A stretch of DNA of 40,773 nt from DATMMS01 sp036824145. Lineage in GTDB: Bacteria; Chloroflexota; Dormibacteria; DASZGP01. The notes beneath the pieces were generated by a model, which was not told the DNA's origin, searched no databases, and worked only from the letters and a program-made list of their open reading frames with translations. Of the stretch, positions 8,047 through 16,181 are shown piece by piece. How positions within the stretch are numbered: position 1 is the first letter of the stretch; every line of letters starts with the position of its first letter. The translations under genes and the position numbers were made by a program. The DNA lies in the NCBI GenBank assembly GCA_036824145.1, contig DAITAT010000009.1, forward strand, positions 1 to 40,773, read 5' to 3'.

Positions 8047-8805
8047 CTACTTCTTTGGGGCTGCTCGCGGGTTCCTCGGGGCGGCTTGCGTGCGACGGCG
8101 CTGGGCGATGATGCCGGCCGCGATGACCAGCACCGCTATCACCGTGAGCGCAGCTTCGAAGATGGCGGCGAAGTTGAAACTGGGCGGAGGCTGGGCCTTT
8201 CTCTGCAGGCTGGTGTCGTTGAAGGCGGCGACGTCGCCCAGGTGGTTGAGGCTGATGTTGACGAGGTCGGTCTGGGCCCCAAACTGGGTCTCGCGCCAGC
8301 TGCCGTCGTAGGACACGCGGACGGTGTTGTAGGAGATCGGCGGTATTCGGAGCAACACCTGGGCCGGGGTTTGCAGCACCAGCGGCGGCTGCTCGTCCGG
8401 GCTCGCGCCGGTATACGCCTGGAGCAGGTAGTCGTTACCGACCAGGGTGCTGTGGGGCGGCGGGGAAGGCGCCCCTGCGCACCGGACCGAGATCTTGATA
8501 TGGACGACCTCGGTGGTCTTGAAGACGCCCTGGGCGAAGAAGGCCACGAATTGCGATCCGCCGGGATCGCTGGTCTCAGCGGTGCCCAACTTATTGACCC
8601 CGTTGATGGACGCGAGGTCGGCTTGGCCGCCCGCCGGTTGGTTGTTGGTCGAAGCCAGGTCTTTTGGCGGCGAGCAGTACCTGAAGGGTGGCGGAGTGAA
8701 GGCCCCCTCGAACATCGGTGGCGCCTGGGGCAACTGCCAGCGGGCGGCGACCACCACCGTGATTCCGAGCGCCGCCAACGCGGCCAACCTCCACCGGCTG
8801 TTCAC
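8047..8805 (-). CDS. Unrecognised membrane-anchored protein with two TM segments
   Basis: 252 aa from the GTG at 8805, chosen because it overlaps the CPBP stop as GTGA; the frame extends upstream but only as an antiphase reading. One TM or signal-anchor lies near the N-terminus (WRLAALAALGITVVVAARW). A central region of about 190 residues, probably outside the cell, has two cysteines (RYCSPP, SVRCAG). A second TM near the C-terminus (AALTVIAVLVIAAGIIA) is followed by a basic tail, RRRTQAAPRNPRAAPKK. I recognise no family. It is the third gene of a coupled operon with a binding lipoprotein and a CPBP protease, so a surface or envelope role is likely but unproven. Confidence 0.7.
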   Translation of the reverse strand: MNSRWRLAALAALGITVVVAARWQLPQAPPMFEGAFTPPPFRYCSPPKDLASTNNQPAGGQADLASINGVNKLGTAETSDPGGSQFVAFFAQGVFKTTEVVHIKISVRCAGAPSPPPHSTLVGNDYLLQAYTGASPDEQPPLVLQTPAQVLLRIPPISYNTVRVSYDGSWRETQFGAQTDLVNISLNHLGDVAAFNDTSLQRKAQPPPSFNFAAIFEAALTVIAVLVIAAGIIAQRRRTQAAPRNPRAAPKK

Positions 8806-9410
8806 GGCAGCCACCAGTGGCCGATGTCTACGAGGAAATGGGCCAGGGCGCAGGCCGCCACGCTGCCGCTGTACTCGCGAAGGCAGCCGATCAGGATCCC
8901 GACCCCGACGTCCAGCGGCAGCGCCACCCACCCGTAAATGGGCGCGTGGATGGCGGCGAAGACGGCGGCGGCGAAGACGATGGCGGCGGTGGGACCCCAT
9001 GCCTGACGGGCCAGGGGCTGCATCCAGGCCCGCAGCGCGACCTCCTCGCCGATTGCGATCAGGGCCACCAGCGGCGCCCACGCGATGGCGTAGGTGGACG
9101 AAAGGTAAGCCTCGGGAGCGACGACGCCATGGAGACGCATCCATAAGCCGGGGATCAGCAGCGCCGTCCCCAGCACTGCGCCGAGCTCAAGGCTGCGGAT
9201 TCCAGGCAAGCCGTGTAGCCGTTGGCGCACTGCGGGCAGTGCCAGTGAGCCGACCAGCAACAGGCCGGCGAAGGCCGCCGCCGGGGCGATGTCGATAGCG
9301 CCCCGACGCAGGGCGGTGGCGCGCGCCAGGGAGAGGGCGAGGATAGCGGCGGTGCCCAGCAGAAGTTGGAGCGTCGAAAGGCTGCGGTCCTCTGACGCGG
9401 ACGAGCTCAG
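8802..9410 (-). CDS. CPBP family intramembrane metalloprotease; probable CTG start
   Basis: About 202 aa from the CTG at 9410. Several hydrophobic segments precede the CPBP/Abi signature: EEVALR (EExxxR), then a His in FAAIHAPIYG and a third conserved His in AHFLVDIGHWW. The family cleaves or processes membrane-associated substrates. Canonical starts exist only upstream at 9461 (GTG) and 9491 (ATG), both deep inside the preceding gene, and they add non-hydrophobic out-of-phase residues. The CTG at 9410 overlaps the preceding stop as CTGA and is preferred here with moderate confidence. The stop overlaps the next gene's GTG. Confidence 0.8.
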   Translation of the reverse strand: MSSSASEDRSLSTLQLLLGTAAILALSLARATALRRGAIDIAPAAAFAGLLLVGSLALPAVRQRLHGLPGIRSLELGAVLGTALLIPGLWMRLHGVVAPEAYLSSTYAIAWAPLVALIAIGEEVALRAWMQPLARQAWGPTAAIVFAAAVFAAIHAPIYGWVALPLDVGVGILIGCLREYSGSVAACALAHFLVDIGHWWLP

Positions 9411-10651
9411 CGAGGCAGCGGCACCATTTCGATCTGGCCGGTGGCGAACAACGCCGGCCACACGGTCACGCTCTTGCGCACCCCCTGCCACTGCCAGATC
9501 ACGCTCGAGGAGCGCAGGTTCTGGCCCAGGTTGGTGCTGCCGGTGGCGAACTTGAGGCCGCTGCCGTTGGGGAGGCTACCCGCGGGCATGTCCTGCGCCA
9601 TCGCCGCCGCCGATATCCCGCCGGTGTCGAGGGTGCGGGCGCCCGGCAATGTGTAGTGGGTCAGGGCCCAGGCGGACGAGAAGCCGGAGACTGCCTCCTC
9701 GCCAGGGTCGCGACGAAAGCGTTGGCGGTACGCCGCGACCAGCGAGTCATAGGCGGTCAGGGCGCTGCCGTTGAGGGCGCCTGGGTTGAAGCCGCTGGTG
9801 GGCCGGTCGGAGGCGAAAATGCCGATCGCGTCGGCGCCCAGGGCGCGGCCGAAATCGGGCCCGCACTCGGCCATGGTGCTGCCGATCAGGGCCTTGACCT
9901 TGACGCCCCGGGCCAGCATCTGCTTGCGGAACTCGATCCCGTCGGGGACATGCGAGGCCAGGATGACGATATCCGGCCGGTTGGCGGAGAGGAATCCGAA
10001 GACCTTGTCCCAGTCGGGGTGCCAGGCGACGTAGGTGACCGGCCCGGCGATCGTGAAACCGAGCTGGTGAGCCGTGCCGAGTGCGGCCGAGGCCACCGAG
10101 AGGCCGTAGGGGTCATCGACCTGCACCACGCTGATGCGGAGCCGGCCGGGCGCCTGGCCCAGGCGCGGTGCCAGCTGCTCGGCGGCGAATACGGCCGATC
10201 CGTTGCCGAGGTTGCTTCCCGAGGGGCCGACTCGGAAGACATTCGGCAGGGCCTCGCCGGTGAGTTGGTCGGCGACGGCGCCGGTCTCCCAGTAGACCAG
10301 GCCGGCGCTGGAGGCGGCGCGGGCGGCGGGAATCGAGAGTGAGCTGTCGTAGGTGCCCATCACGATCGCGGCTCCGTCGCGCTTCAGCTGCTCGACGGCG
10401 CCGGTGGTCGCCTCGCGGCTGTTGACGTTGCGGCTGAGCAGTTGGATCTGCCTGCCGGCCACGCCGCCGCTGCGGTTGACCTGGTCGACGGCGATCTGGA
10501 TCCCGTTGAGCTCCTCGCGGGCCAGGCTCGCAGCCGGGCCGGTCAAGGGCAACATCAGGCCGAGGATGAGGGCGCTGGGCGGCGTTGAAGCCGGGGTACA
10601 TGCGGTCACCACCACAGCTGCGAGCAGGAGTGCGGGCCAGCGGCTGATCAC
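9407..10651 (-). CDS. ABC transporter substrate-binding lipoprotein, branched-chain amino acid type
   Basis: 414 aa. A lipoprotein signal ends in the lipobox VVVTAC (Cys about 18). The Peripla_BP_6/LivJ-like fold follows: GLMLPLTGPAAS at the start, GVAGRQIQLL, QLKRDGAAIVMG, the second lobe beginning near RLRISVVQVDDPYG, and PDIVILASHVPDG. It would bind a small ligand (amino acid, amide or similar) at the cell surface. No permease or ATPase gene is nearby, so this is an orphan binding protein. It may serve a transporter encoded elsewhere or act as a sensor. The start is GTG at 10651, only 7 bases after a TATACT -10. Confidence 0.85.
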   Translation of the reverse strand: MISRWPALLLAAVVVTACTPASTPPSALILGLMLPLTGPAASLAREELNGIQIAVDQVNRSGGVAGRQIQLLSRNVNSREATTGAVEQLKRDGAAIVMGTYDSSLSIPAARAASSAGLVYWETGAVADQLTGEALPNVFRVGPSGSNLGNGSAVFAAEQLAPRLGQAPGRLRISVVQVDDPYGLSVASAALGTAHQLGFTIAGPVTYVAWHPDWDKVFGFLSANRPDIVILASHVPDGIEFRKQMLARGVKVKALIGSTMAECGPDFGRALGADAIGIFASDRPTSGFNPGALNGSALTAYDSLVAAYRQRFRRDPGEEAVSGFSSAWALTHYTLPGARTLDTGGISAAAMAQDMPAGSLPNGSGLKFATGSTNLGQNLRSSSVIWQWQGVRKSVTVWPALFATGQIEMVPLPR

Positions 10652-10658
10652 CGGCCCA

Positions 10659-10664
10659 AGTATA
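10659..10664 (-). promoter_or_regulatory. -10 element giving a leaderless mRNA for the binding-protein operon
   Basis: TATACT on the minus strand (one mismatch to consensus) is separated by 7 bases from the GTG start at 10651. Transcription would start at, or one base from, the start codon. No ribosome-binding site could fit. Confidence 0.5.
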
Positions 10665-10742
10665 TGGAGATGTCGATACGGGCCGAGTTCAGGATCAAGG
10701 CGGAATCGCCGCCGCGATCTGCGAGGATAGCGGGCTGCCGCT

Positions 10743-11765
10743 CTAGAAGATGTCGTCGAACGCGAACGACACCGGCGGCTCCAGCTGGGCGAAGTCGCAC
10801 TCCGCCGGATCCTTGTCCGTCCGCCAGTGCAGGAAGCGGGCGGCGTGGCGGAAGCGATCGCCCTGCAGCTTCTCGAAACTGACCTCGCAAACCAGCTCCG
10901 GGCGCACCTTGACCCAACTGAGGTCCTTGCTCCCAGTCCATCGGCTGGGCGCCCCTGGGGTTCGTCCGTTGCCGAAGCTGTCCCCGCCGACCAGCGGCTT
11001 GAGCTTGGCCAAGACCTGGCGCCGCTCCTCCGCCGAGAAGGACGATGTGTGGCCCACGTGGTGGAGCACCCGGTGGGCGTCGAAGAGCCCCAACAGCAGC
11101 GACCCCACCCCCGGGCCGGCGGTTGAATCGCGATAGCCGCCGACCACGCAGTCGACGGTGCGCGCGTGCTTGATCTTCACCATCGTCCGCTGGCCCGGTG
11201 CGTAAACCTGGTCGGCACGCTTGGCGACGACCCCGTCGCAGCCCGCGCCCTCGTAGCGCACAAACCAGGATTCAGCCTCGTCGGGGTCGGCGGTCTGCGG
11301 CGTGAGGCGCACGCGCTGGTGGCGCTTGAGGAGCTTGGCCAGCGCGGCGCGGCGCTTGGTGAACGGCTCCTGGCGGAGGTCCACGGCGCCGTCGGCAAGG
11401 AGGTCGAAGACCACCAGTGACGCGGGGATTTCGGCCGCCAGCTTGCGCACCCGGGACTCCGCCGGGTGGATCCGCATCTGCAGCGCATCGAAATCAAGCC
11501 CGCGCTCGCCGGTGATGATGATCTCGCAGTCGACAACGCAGGGTCGCGGGAAGGCTCTGGCGATCACTGGCAGCAGCTCCGGGAAATAGCGCTGCAGCGG
11601 CTGCCCGTTGCGACTGCAGATGTAGGTGTCGTCGCCGTCGACAAAGATGATGGCGCGGAAGCCATCCCATTTCGGCTCGTACAGCCAGCCCTCGCCGCGC
11701 GGAATGTCGTCCTTGCCCTTGGCCAGCATCGGCTTGAGCGGCGGCTTGAAGGGCAGATTGGGCAC
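10743..11765 (-). CDS. ATP-dependent DNA ligase (LigC / LigD-ligase type)
   Basis: 340 aa. It seals DNA nicks through a lysyl-AMP intermediate. Nucleotidyltransferase motif I is EPKWDGFRAI with catalytic Lys32. Motif III lies around VVFDLLADG and motif IV around EGAGCDGVVAKR. An OB-fold domain follows, with GVGSLLLGLFDAHRVLHHVGHTS. Length and motifs fit the stand-alone LigC/LigB class or a detached ligase domain of LigD. It is divergent from the LigD-type polymerase gene across 20 bases, so the pair likely works in non-homologous end joining or gap repair. The start is GTG at 11765. Confidence 0.9.
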   Translation of the reverse strand: MPNLPFKPPLKPMLAKGKDDIPRGEGWLYEPKWDGFRAIIFVDGDDTYICSRNGQPLQRYFPELLPVIARAFPRPCVVDCEIIITGERGLDFDALQMRIHPAESRVRKLAAEIPASLVVFDLLADGAVDLRQEPFTKRRAALAKLLKRHQRVRLTPQTADPDEAESWFVRYEGAGCDGVVAKRADQVYAPGQRTMVKIKHARTVDCVVGGYRDSTAGPGVGSLLLGLFDAHRVLHHVGHTSSFSAEERRQVLAKLKPLVGGDSFGNGRTPGAPSRWTGSKDLSWVKVRPELVCEVSFEKLQGDRFRHAARFLHWRTDKDPAECDFAQLEPPVSFAFDDIF

Positions 11766-11770
11766 GGCAG

Positions 11771-11777
11771 TAGTATC
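11771..11777. promoter_or_regulatory. Shared bidirectional -10 patch between ligase and LigD polymerase
   Basis: The patch TAGTATC supplies TAGTAT (11771-11776) on the plus strand, 9 bases before the polymerase ATG. On the minus strand it supplies GATACT (11777-11772), 6 bases before the ligase GTG. The gap between the two start codons is only 20 bases, so both transcripts would be leaderless or nearly so. Confidence 0.45.
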
Positions 11778-11785
11778 AGCGATCT

Positions 11786-12793
11786 ATGGCGACGCCCTCC
11801 GCGACCGTCGAAGTCGACGGACACGACATGCCGGTCTCCAACCCCGACAAGGTCTTCTTCCCCGAAGCCGGCATCACCAAGCTGGACCTCGTCCGCTACT
11901 ACCTCGCCGTCGGCGCAGGGGCGCTGAGAGGGACCCTGCGCCGGCCCACAACGCTGAAGCGTTTCGTCGACGGCGCCGCTGGCGAGTTCTTCTTCCAGAA
12001 GCGAGTCCCGGCGCAGCGGCCGCTATGGCTCAAGACGTCGACGGTGCATTTCCCCAGTGGGCGGTCGGCCGAGCTGCTCGCGCCTGGGGACGTAGCCCAC
12101 ATTGTCTGGGCCGTGAACCTGGGCACCATCGACCTCAACCCGTGGCCGGTGCGCGCCGAGGACGTCGATCATCCCGACGAGCTGCGGGTTGACCTCGATC
12201 CCACGCCGGAAGCCACTTTCGCCGACGTCCGCAAGGTGGCGCTGGTGGTTCGCGACGTGCTCGGCGACCATGGCCTGCGCGGGTTTCCCAAGACCTCGGG
12301 GTCGAGGGGGATCCACGTGTACGTGCGTATCAAGCCGGAATGGGACTTCACCGAGGTGCGGCGGGCGGCGCTGGCGCTGGGTCGTGAGGTCGAGCGGCGT
12401 GAGCCCAAGCTGGCGACGACGGCGTGGTGGAAGGAGGAGCGGCACGGTGTCTTCATCGACTACAACCAGAACGCCCGCGACCGCACCATCGCGTCCGCCT
12501 ACTCAGTGCGGCCGGTACCGGATGCGCGCGTTTCCTGCCCGCTGGACTGGGACGAGGTGGCCGACGTCGAGCCCGCCGACCTGACCCTGAAGACGGTGCC
12601 GGGTCGGTTCAAGAAGAAGGATCCCGCTGCGGATATCGAGAAGAAGCCAGGCCGACTCGACCGACTTCTCGACCTGGCTCGCCGCGACGAGGAGGGCGGG
12701 CTGGGGGACGCTGCCTGGCCTCCGCATTTCCCCAAACAGAAGAACGAGCCCAAACGGGTCCAGCCCTCGAGGGCTAAGAAGGACGCGGACTAG
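11786..12793 (+). CDS. LigD-type primase-polymerase (NHEJ polymerase domain)
   Basis: 335 aa. Archaeo-eukaryotic primase-type polymerase of the LigD family, which adds nucleotides, often ribonucleotides, at broken DNA ends. The metal-binding acidic pair is DLD (Asp136, Asp138), the nucleotide-binding stretch is SGSRGIHVYV (about 171-180), and the third acidic residue lies in FIDYNQNARDRT. The N-terminal LSNPDKV-like motif (VSNPDKVFFPEAGITK) is typical. It is a stand-alone polymerase rather than the fused pol-nuclease-ligase protein; the ligase is the divergent neighbour. No Ku gene is in the window. The last 60 residues or so are basic and variable. Confidence 0.92.
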   Translation: MATPSATVEVDGHDMPVSNPDKVFFPEAGITKLDLVRYYLAVGAGALRGTLRRPTTLKRFVDGAAGEFFFQKRVPAQRPLWLKTSTVHFPSGRSAELLAPGDVAHIVWAVNLGTIDLNPWPVRAEDVDHPDELRVDLDPTPEATFADVRKVALVVRDVLGDHGLRGFPKTSGSRGIHVYVRIKPEWDFTEVRRAALALGREVERREPKLATTAWWKEERHGVFIDYNQNARDRTIASAYSVRPVPDARVSCPLDWDEVADVEPADLTLKTVPGRFKKKDPAADIEKKPGRLDRLLDLARRDEEGGLGDAAWPPHFPKQKNEPKRVQPSRAKKDAD

Positions 12794-13419
12794 ACGGGCG
12801 CCCGCCCCGTGATGAGGTTGAAGAAGCCCATCGCGAAGGGCTTCACGGCCAGGTCCTCCACCCCAGCGCGACGGATGGTCTCCGCGGTCCGGCGGTTGAA
12901 GTAATCAGCGGCGACTCGGACGGTGATGGGCGTGATCGCCTCCTGGAGCAACGCCACCGGTAACAGGTGGCTGCGCACGTGCTCCATGAAGAGCATCGGC
13001 GCGCCCGGTTTCGCCACCCTGATCGCCTCGCGCACGGCGGCCTCGGGGTCGGGGACGGTGCAGAGGCAGAGGTTGAAGGCGACAGAGTCGAAGGTGTCGT
13101 CGGCAAAGTCGAGGTGCTGAGCATCCATCTCGTGGAGGCGGACCTCCAGCCCCAGGCGATCAGCTCGGATGCGCGCTCGCGCCATCATCTCCGGGCTCAG
13201 GTCGACGCCATCGACGACGACTCCGGCGGGGTAGTGCTCGAGGCTGAGGCCGCTGCCAATGCCCACGTCGAGCACACGTCCCGTGACCCGAGCTCCGACA
13301 GCGCGGCGGGCGTCCCGGACGATCCGTTCAGTCAGCCCCATCCAGCGGTCGTAGGCGCCGGCGCCCTTGTCGAACGAACGACGGATCTTCTCCAGCTGCG
13401 GGTCGCGCGGGCCGGTCAC
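12790..13419 (-). CDS. Class I SAM-dependent methyltransferase
   Basis: 209 aa. Rossmann-type methyltransferase with motif I VLDVGIGSGLS (about 49-59), the acidic VDGVDLSPEMM, motif II around DSVAFNLCLCTVPDP, and MLFMEHVRSH. It resembles small UbiE/phosphatidylethanolamine N-methyltransferase-like enzymes; the substrate cannot be told. The GTG at 13419 overlaps the MFS stop (GTGA), so it is co-translated with the exporter. Its stop shares the palindrome CTAG (12790-12793) with the converging LigD-polymerase stop, leaving no intergenic terminator. It contains one of the few TTA codons in the window. Confidence 0.88.
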   Translation of the reverse strand: MTGPRDPQLEKIRRSFDKGAGAYDRWMGLTERIVRDARRAVGARVTGRVLDVGIGSGLSLEHYPAGVVVDGVDLSPEMMARARIRADRLGLEVRLHEMDAQHLDFADDTFDSVAFNLCLCTVPDPEAAVREAIRVAKPGAPMLFMEHVRSHLLPVALLQEAITPITVRVAADYFNRRTAETIRRAGVEDLAVKPFAMGFFNLITGRAPV

Positions 13420-15032
13420 CGATCGTGTTCGGGGTGCGCCATCCGCGCAGGCGAAAGGGGCTCGGCGTTCGACGGATCCGAGGTCGGCGCCTCGGGTTGC
13501 GCCTGCTGGCGGATGCCGATGCCACTGACAATCGATCCCGCGATCAGAAGGGCCGCCGAAGCCAGCATCGCCAAATGGAAGCCGTCGGTCGACGCCTGCC
13601 GCACGGCATCCGCCTGGCCCTGGCTGAGACTGACGGCGGGACGGTTGAGGGGGCTGATGTCACGGCGCACTTGGGCTGAGTTGACGTCGATGCCCGCGGC
13701 GTGGGAAGCCAGGCTGGAGTAGAAGGTGGCCGTGATGGCGACGAAAATCAGGGCCCCCGCCAGCTGCGGCCCGATTCGCGAGATGGCGTTGTTGATGGCT
13801 GAAGCCAGCCCGGAGTTGTGCGACGGCACGGAGGTCATCAGGGCGGTCGTCAGCGGCGCCACCAACATCGCCAAGCCGGCGCCGAAGACGAGGCTGCCAG
13901 GAAGGAAATCGACAAGGAAGGATCCCGGTGGTAGGAAGCTCGAGGGGTGGCTGGGATTGAGGAGCCAGGGCTGGCTGGATGCGGGGATGCGCGCAAACCA
14001 CAGCGCTCCGACCGCCATCAATGCCGGGCCCGCCGCCATGAACCACCGCGCCCCGAAGCGCCCGGCGAGCGCCCCGAAGCGGGTCGAGAAAAGCACCAGC
14101 AAGAGCGTTGCCGGGATCCCCGAGAGGCCGGCCGCGGCAGCGGTGTACTGGAGGCTGCCCTGCTGGAAGAGGCCGAGGTTGTAGAACATCACGTACAGCG
14201 CGCCGTAGACCACCAGGGTGGCGATGTTGGTTACGGTGAAGTTCCGGGATCGGAAGAGGTGCAGGGGAATCAGGGGATTCTTAGAGCGCCTCAGTTCCAG
14301 CGGCAGCACCGCCAGCCCGATGGCTCCAAGCCCGAGCGAGATGAACGGGAGGCTGCCCTCCCAGCGCCGCTGCTCGCCGTAGATGGCGCCAAAGGCGAGC
14401 CCACCGACGGCGATGGCGATGATGGCTGCGCCCAGCCAGTCGAACTGCCCGGTGGCCTGCTCGTCCTTGCTCTCGCTGACGTGGGCGTAGGTCGCGTACA
14501 GCGCGACCGCAATGATTGGGATGTTGAGCAGGAAGGCTGCCCTCCAGGAGATGGTGTCGACCAGGAGGCCGCCGACGAGCGGGCCCAGGATCGTGGTTCC
14601 CGCCGAGGCCGCTGACCAGGTGCCGTAGGCCTTAGCCTGCTCGACGCCCTCGAAGGCGGCGCTGATCAGGGCCAGCGAGCATGGCACCAGCAGCGCCCCG
14701 AAGACGCCCTGGAGAACCCGCGCCGCGATCAGCACCTCCATCGTCGGCGCCAGGCCGCAGAGGATTGAGCTGACACCGAAGCCTGTGAGGCCGATGGCGA
14801 ACATCCGGCGACGTCCATAGAAATCGGCCAGCGCGCCGGCGAGGATCAGCAGCGAGCTAAGCGTCAGCAGGTAGCCGCTGTAGACATACGCCTGGCCCTC
14901 GAGGATGCCGAAGTTGGGGGTCTTGAGCTCGGCTCCGATGTGCGGCAGGGCGACGTTGACGACGGTGGAGTCGAGGAACACGATCGCGGACCCGAGAACC
15001 GCGGCCACCAACGTCCACCTCTGCTTGGTCAC
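13416..15032 (-). CDS. MFS multidrug exporter, DHA2 (14-TM, EmrB/QacA) family
   Basis: 538 aa with the N-terminal DHA2 signature FLDSTVVNVALPHIG, then motif A ALADFYGRRRMF, motif C-like GTTILGPLVGGLL, and about 14 hydrophobic segments. It exports drugs or lipophilic compounds using proton motive force. The final 50 residues are hydrophilic. The start GTG at 15032 has a strong ribosome site, AGGAGG, on the minus strand. It is followed by a methyltransferase through a GTGA overlap. No regulator gene of the TetR/MarR kind is adjacent. Confidence 0.9.
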   Translation of the reverse strand: MTKQRWTLVAAVLGSAIVFLDSTVVNVALPHIGAELKTPNFGILEGQAYVYSGYLLTLSSLLILAGALADFYGRRRMFAIGLTGFGVSSILCGLAPTMEVLIAARVLQGVFGALLVPCSLALISAAFEGVEQAKAYGTWSAASAGTTILGPLVGGLLVDTISWRAAFLLNIPIIAVALYATYAHVSESKDEQATGQFDWLGAAIIAIAVGGLAFGAIYGEQRRWEGSLPFISLGLGAIGLAVLPLELRRSKNPLIPLHLFRSRNFTVTNIATLVVYGALYVMFYNLGLFQQGSLQYTAAAAGLSGIPATLLLVLFSTRFGALAGRFGARWFMAAGPALMAVGALWFARIPASSQPWLLNPSHPSSFLPPGSFLVDFLPGSLVFGAGLAMLVAPLTTALMTSVPSHNSGLASAINNAISRIGPQLAGALIFVAITATFYSSLASHAAGIDVNSAQVRRDISPLNRPAVSLSQGQADAVRQASTDGFHLAMLASAALLIAGSIVSGIGIRQQAQPEAPTSDPSNAEPLSPARMAHPEHDR

Positions 15033-15043
15033 GCTTACCCTCG

Positions 15044-15049
15044 CCTCCT
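15044..15049 (-). promoter_or_regulatory. Strong Shine-Dalgarno of the MFS exporter gene
   Basis: AGGAGG on the minus strand lies 11 bases before the GTG at 15032. It is one of the few full-strength ribosome sites in the window and fixes the start. The rest of 15033-15158 shows nothing recognisable. Confidence 0.6.
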
Positions 15050-15158
15050 AACCTATTGGTCTCGCAACGTCGATCCCGCGGCTGATATTCCGCCCTTTGG
15101 TGCCGCAACGCACGGGCTATGCATCGCGGGACGAGGCAGGCGCTTCCGGCGAGGTCGG

Positions 15159-16181
15159 CTAGACGATCAGCATCGAGTCGCCGAACTCATGCCAGAGGTA
15201 GCGATTCTCGATCGCATCCTCGTAGGCCCTCATCAGCAGCGGCTCGGCGACGAATGCCCGGAGCAGGTCGAGGTGGCTGGCGGTGGGCTCGTGCAGGCCC
15301 GTGATGAGAGCATCAACGGCGCGGATGGGAGTGCCGGCTCTGATGGCCAGGCTGGTCCAGTCGAGCACCGGGTGGATCTTCCCGTCGGCCGCGGCGGCGC
15401 TCTCGAGCGCGCGGACCACGGTGGTGCCAACGGCGACGACCCGGGGCGCCTGGTTGATGGCGGCGGCGGCAGTGGCGTCAATCTCGAACCATTCCTCATA
15501 GAGGTGATGCTCGGCGTCGAAGGCATCGTCCTGGAAGGAGCTCAGCCCGGTGTGGAGCAGGATCTCGGCGGTGCCCACGCCAGACCCCCGAAGGGAGCCC
15601 AGTAACTGGTGGCTGAAGGGTCGGCCTGCGGACGGCATCTCCGCTGAGCCGGCCCGGCCGGCGTACACGTTCTGGTAGAAGTCCAGGGCCACCGGCTGGG
15701 GGACGTACGAGTAGCGGATGGGCTCGCCAAGCGCTTCCATTTCGGCGAGACCGTCCCGGCTGACTTCGAGGCGCCAGAGCAGCGGAATGTCGGGGCGGCG
15801 GCCTGCGACCCGGGCGGTCATGACTTGGCCGATACGCAGGGTTTCGCCGGCGCGAAGCGCGACGTTGGCGAAGGGCGGCTCTGGCTCGACGGCCAGGGCG
15901 TCCCAGTGCCCCGGCCGACGCACGCAAGGGCGGATCTGGATAGTGGTGCCGTCGGCGCGCGTTGCGGGGAGCGCAGCGGGCAGGGTCCGGCTGCTGTTGA
16001 CGACCAGCAGGTCGCGATCGCGAAGAAAGCCGCCGATGCGGTCGAACCGGCTGTGAGTGATTTTGCGACGAGCGCGGTCAACCACCATCAGCCGGACGTG
16101 GTCGCGGCGGAGGCCTCGCATCTCGGGTGGGCTGGTGGCGCGCAGCTCCGCGGGCAATGACGGTGGAGCCAGATTAAGCAC
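15159..16181 (-). CDS. QueA-like S-adenosylmethionine:tRNA ribosyltransferase-isomerase (divergent clade)
   Basis: 340 aa. QueA transfers the ribosyl part of SAM to 7-aminomethyl-7-deazaguanine in tRNA, making epoxyqueuosine. Family landmarks are DLLVVNSSRTLPAAL, DFYQNVYAGRAGSAEMPSAG, LLHTGLSSFQ, VVAVGTTVVRALES, ITGLHEPTASHLDLLRAF, and the C-terminal YLWHEFGDSMLIV. Several differ from the E. coli type: PSAGRPF replaces PTAGLHF, and HTGLSSF replaces the HVGxGTF form. This suggests an actinobacterial-style paralogue whose role in queuosine is uncertain. The start GTG at 16181 overlaps the SDR end by 8 bases. No other queuosine genes are nearby. Confidence 0.8.
   Translation of the reverse strand: MLNLAPPSLPAELRATSPPEMRGLRRDHVRLMVVDRARRKITHSRFDRIGGFLRDRDLLVVNSSRTLPAALPATRADGTTIQIRPCVRRPGHWDALAVEPEPPFANVALRAGETLRIGQVMTARVAGRRPDIPLLWRLEVSRDGLAEMEALGEPIRYSYVPQPVALDFYQNVYAGRAGSAEMPSAGRPFSHQLLGSLRGSGVGTAEILLHTGLSSFQDDAFDAEHHLYEEWFEIDATAAAAINQAPRVVAVGTTVVRALESAAAADGKIHPVLDWTSLAIRAGTPIRAVDALITGLHEPTASHLDLLRAFVAEPLLMRAYEDAIENRYLWHEFGDSMLIV

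Noticed and set aside
12790..12793. Overlapping stops of LigD polymerase and methyltransferase (CTAG) as a regulatory site
   Set aside because: CTAG is a natural shared TAG on both strands of converging genes; interesting compactness but no further signal.
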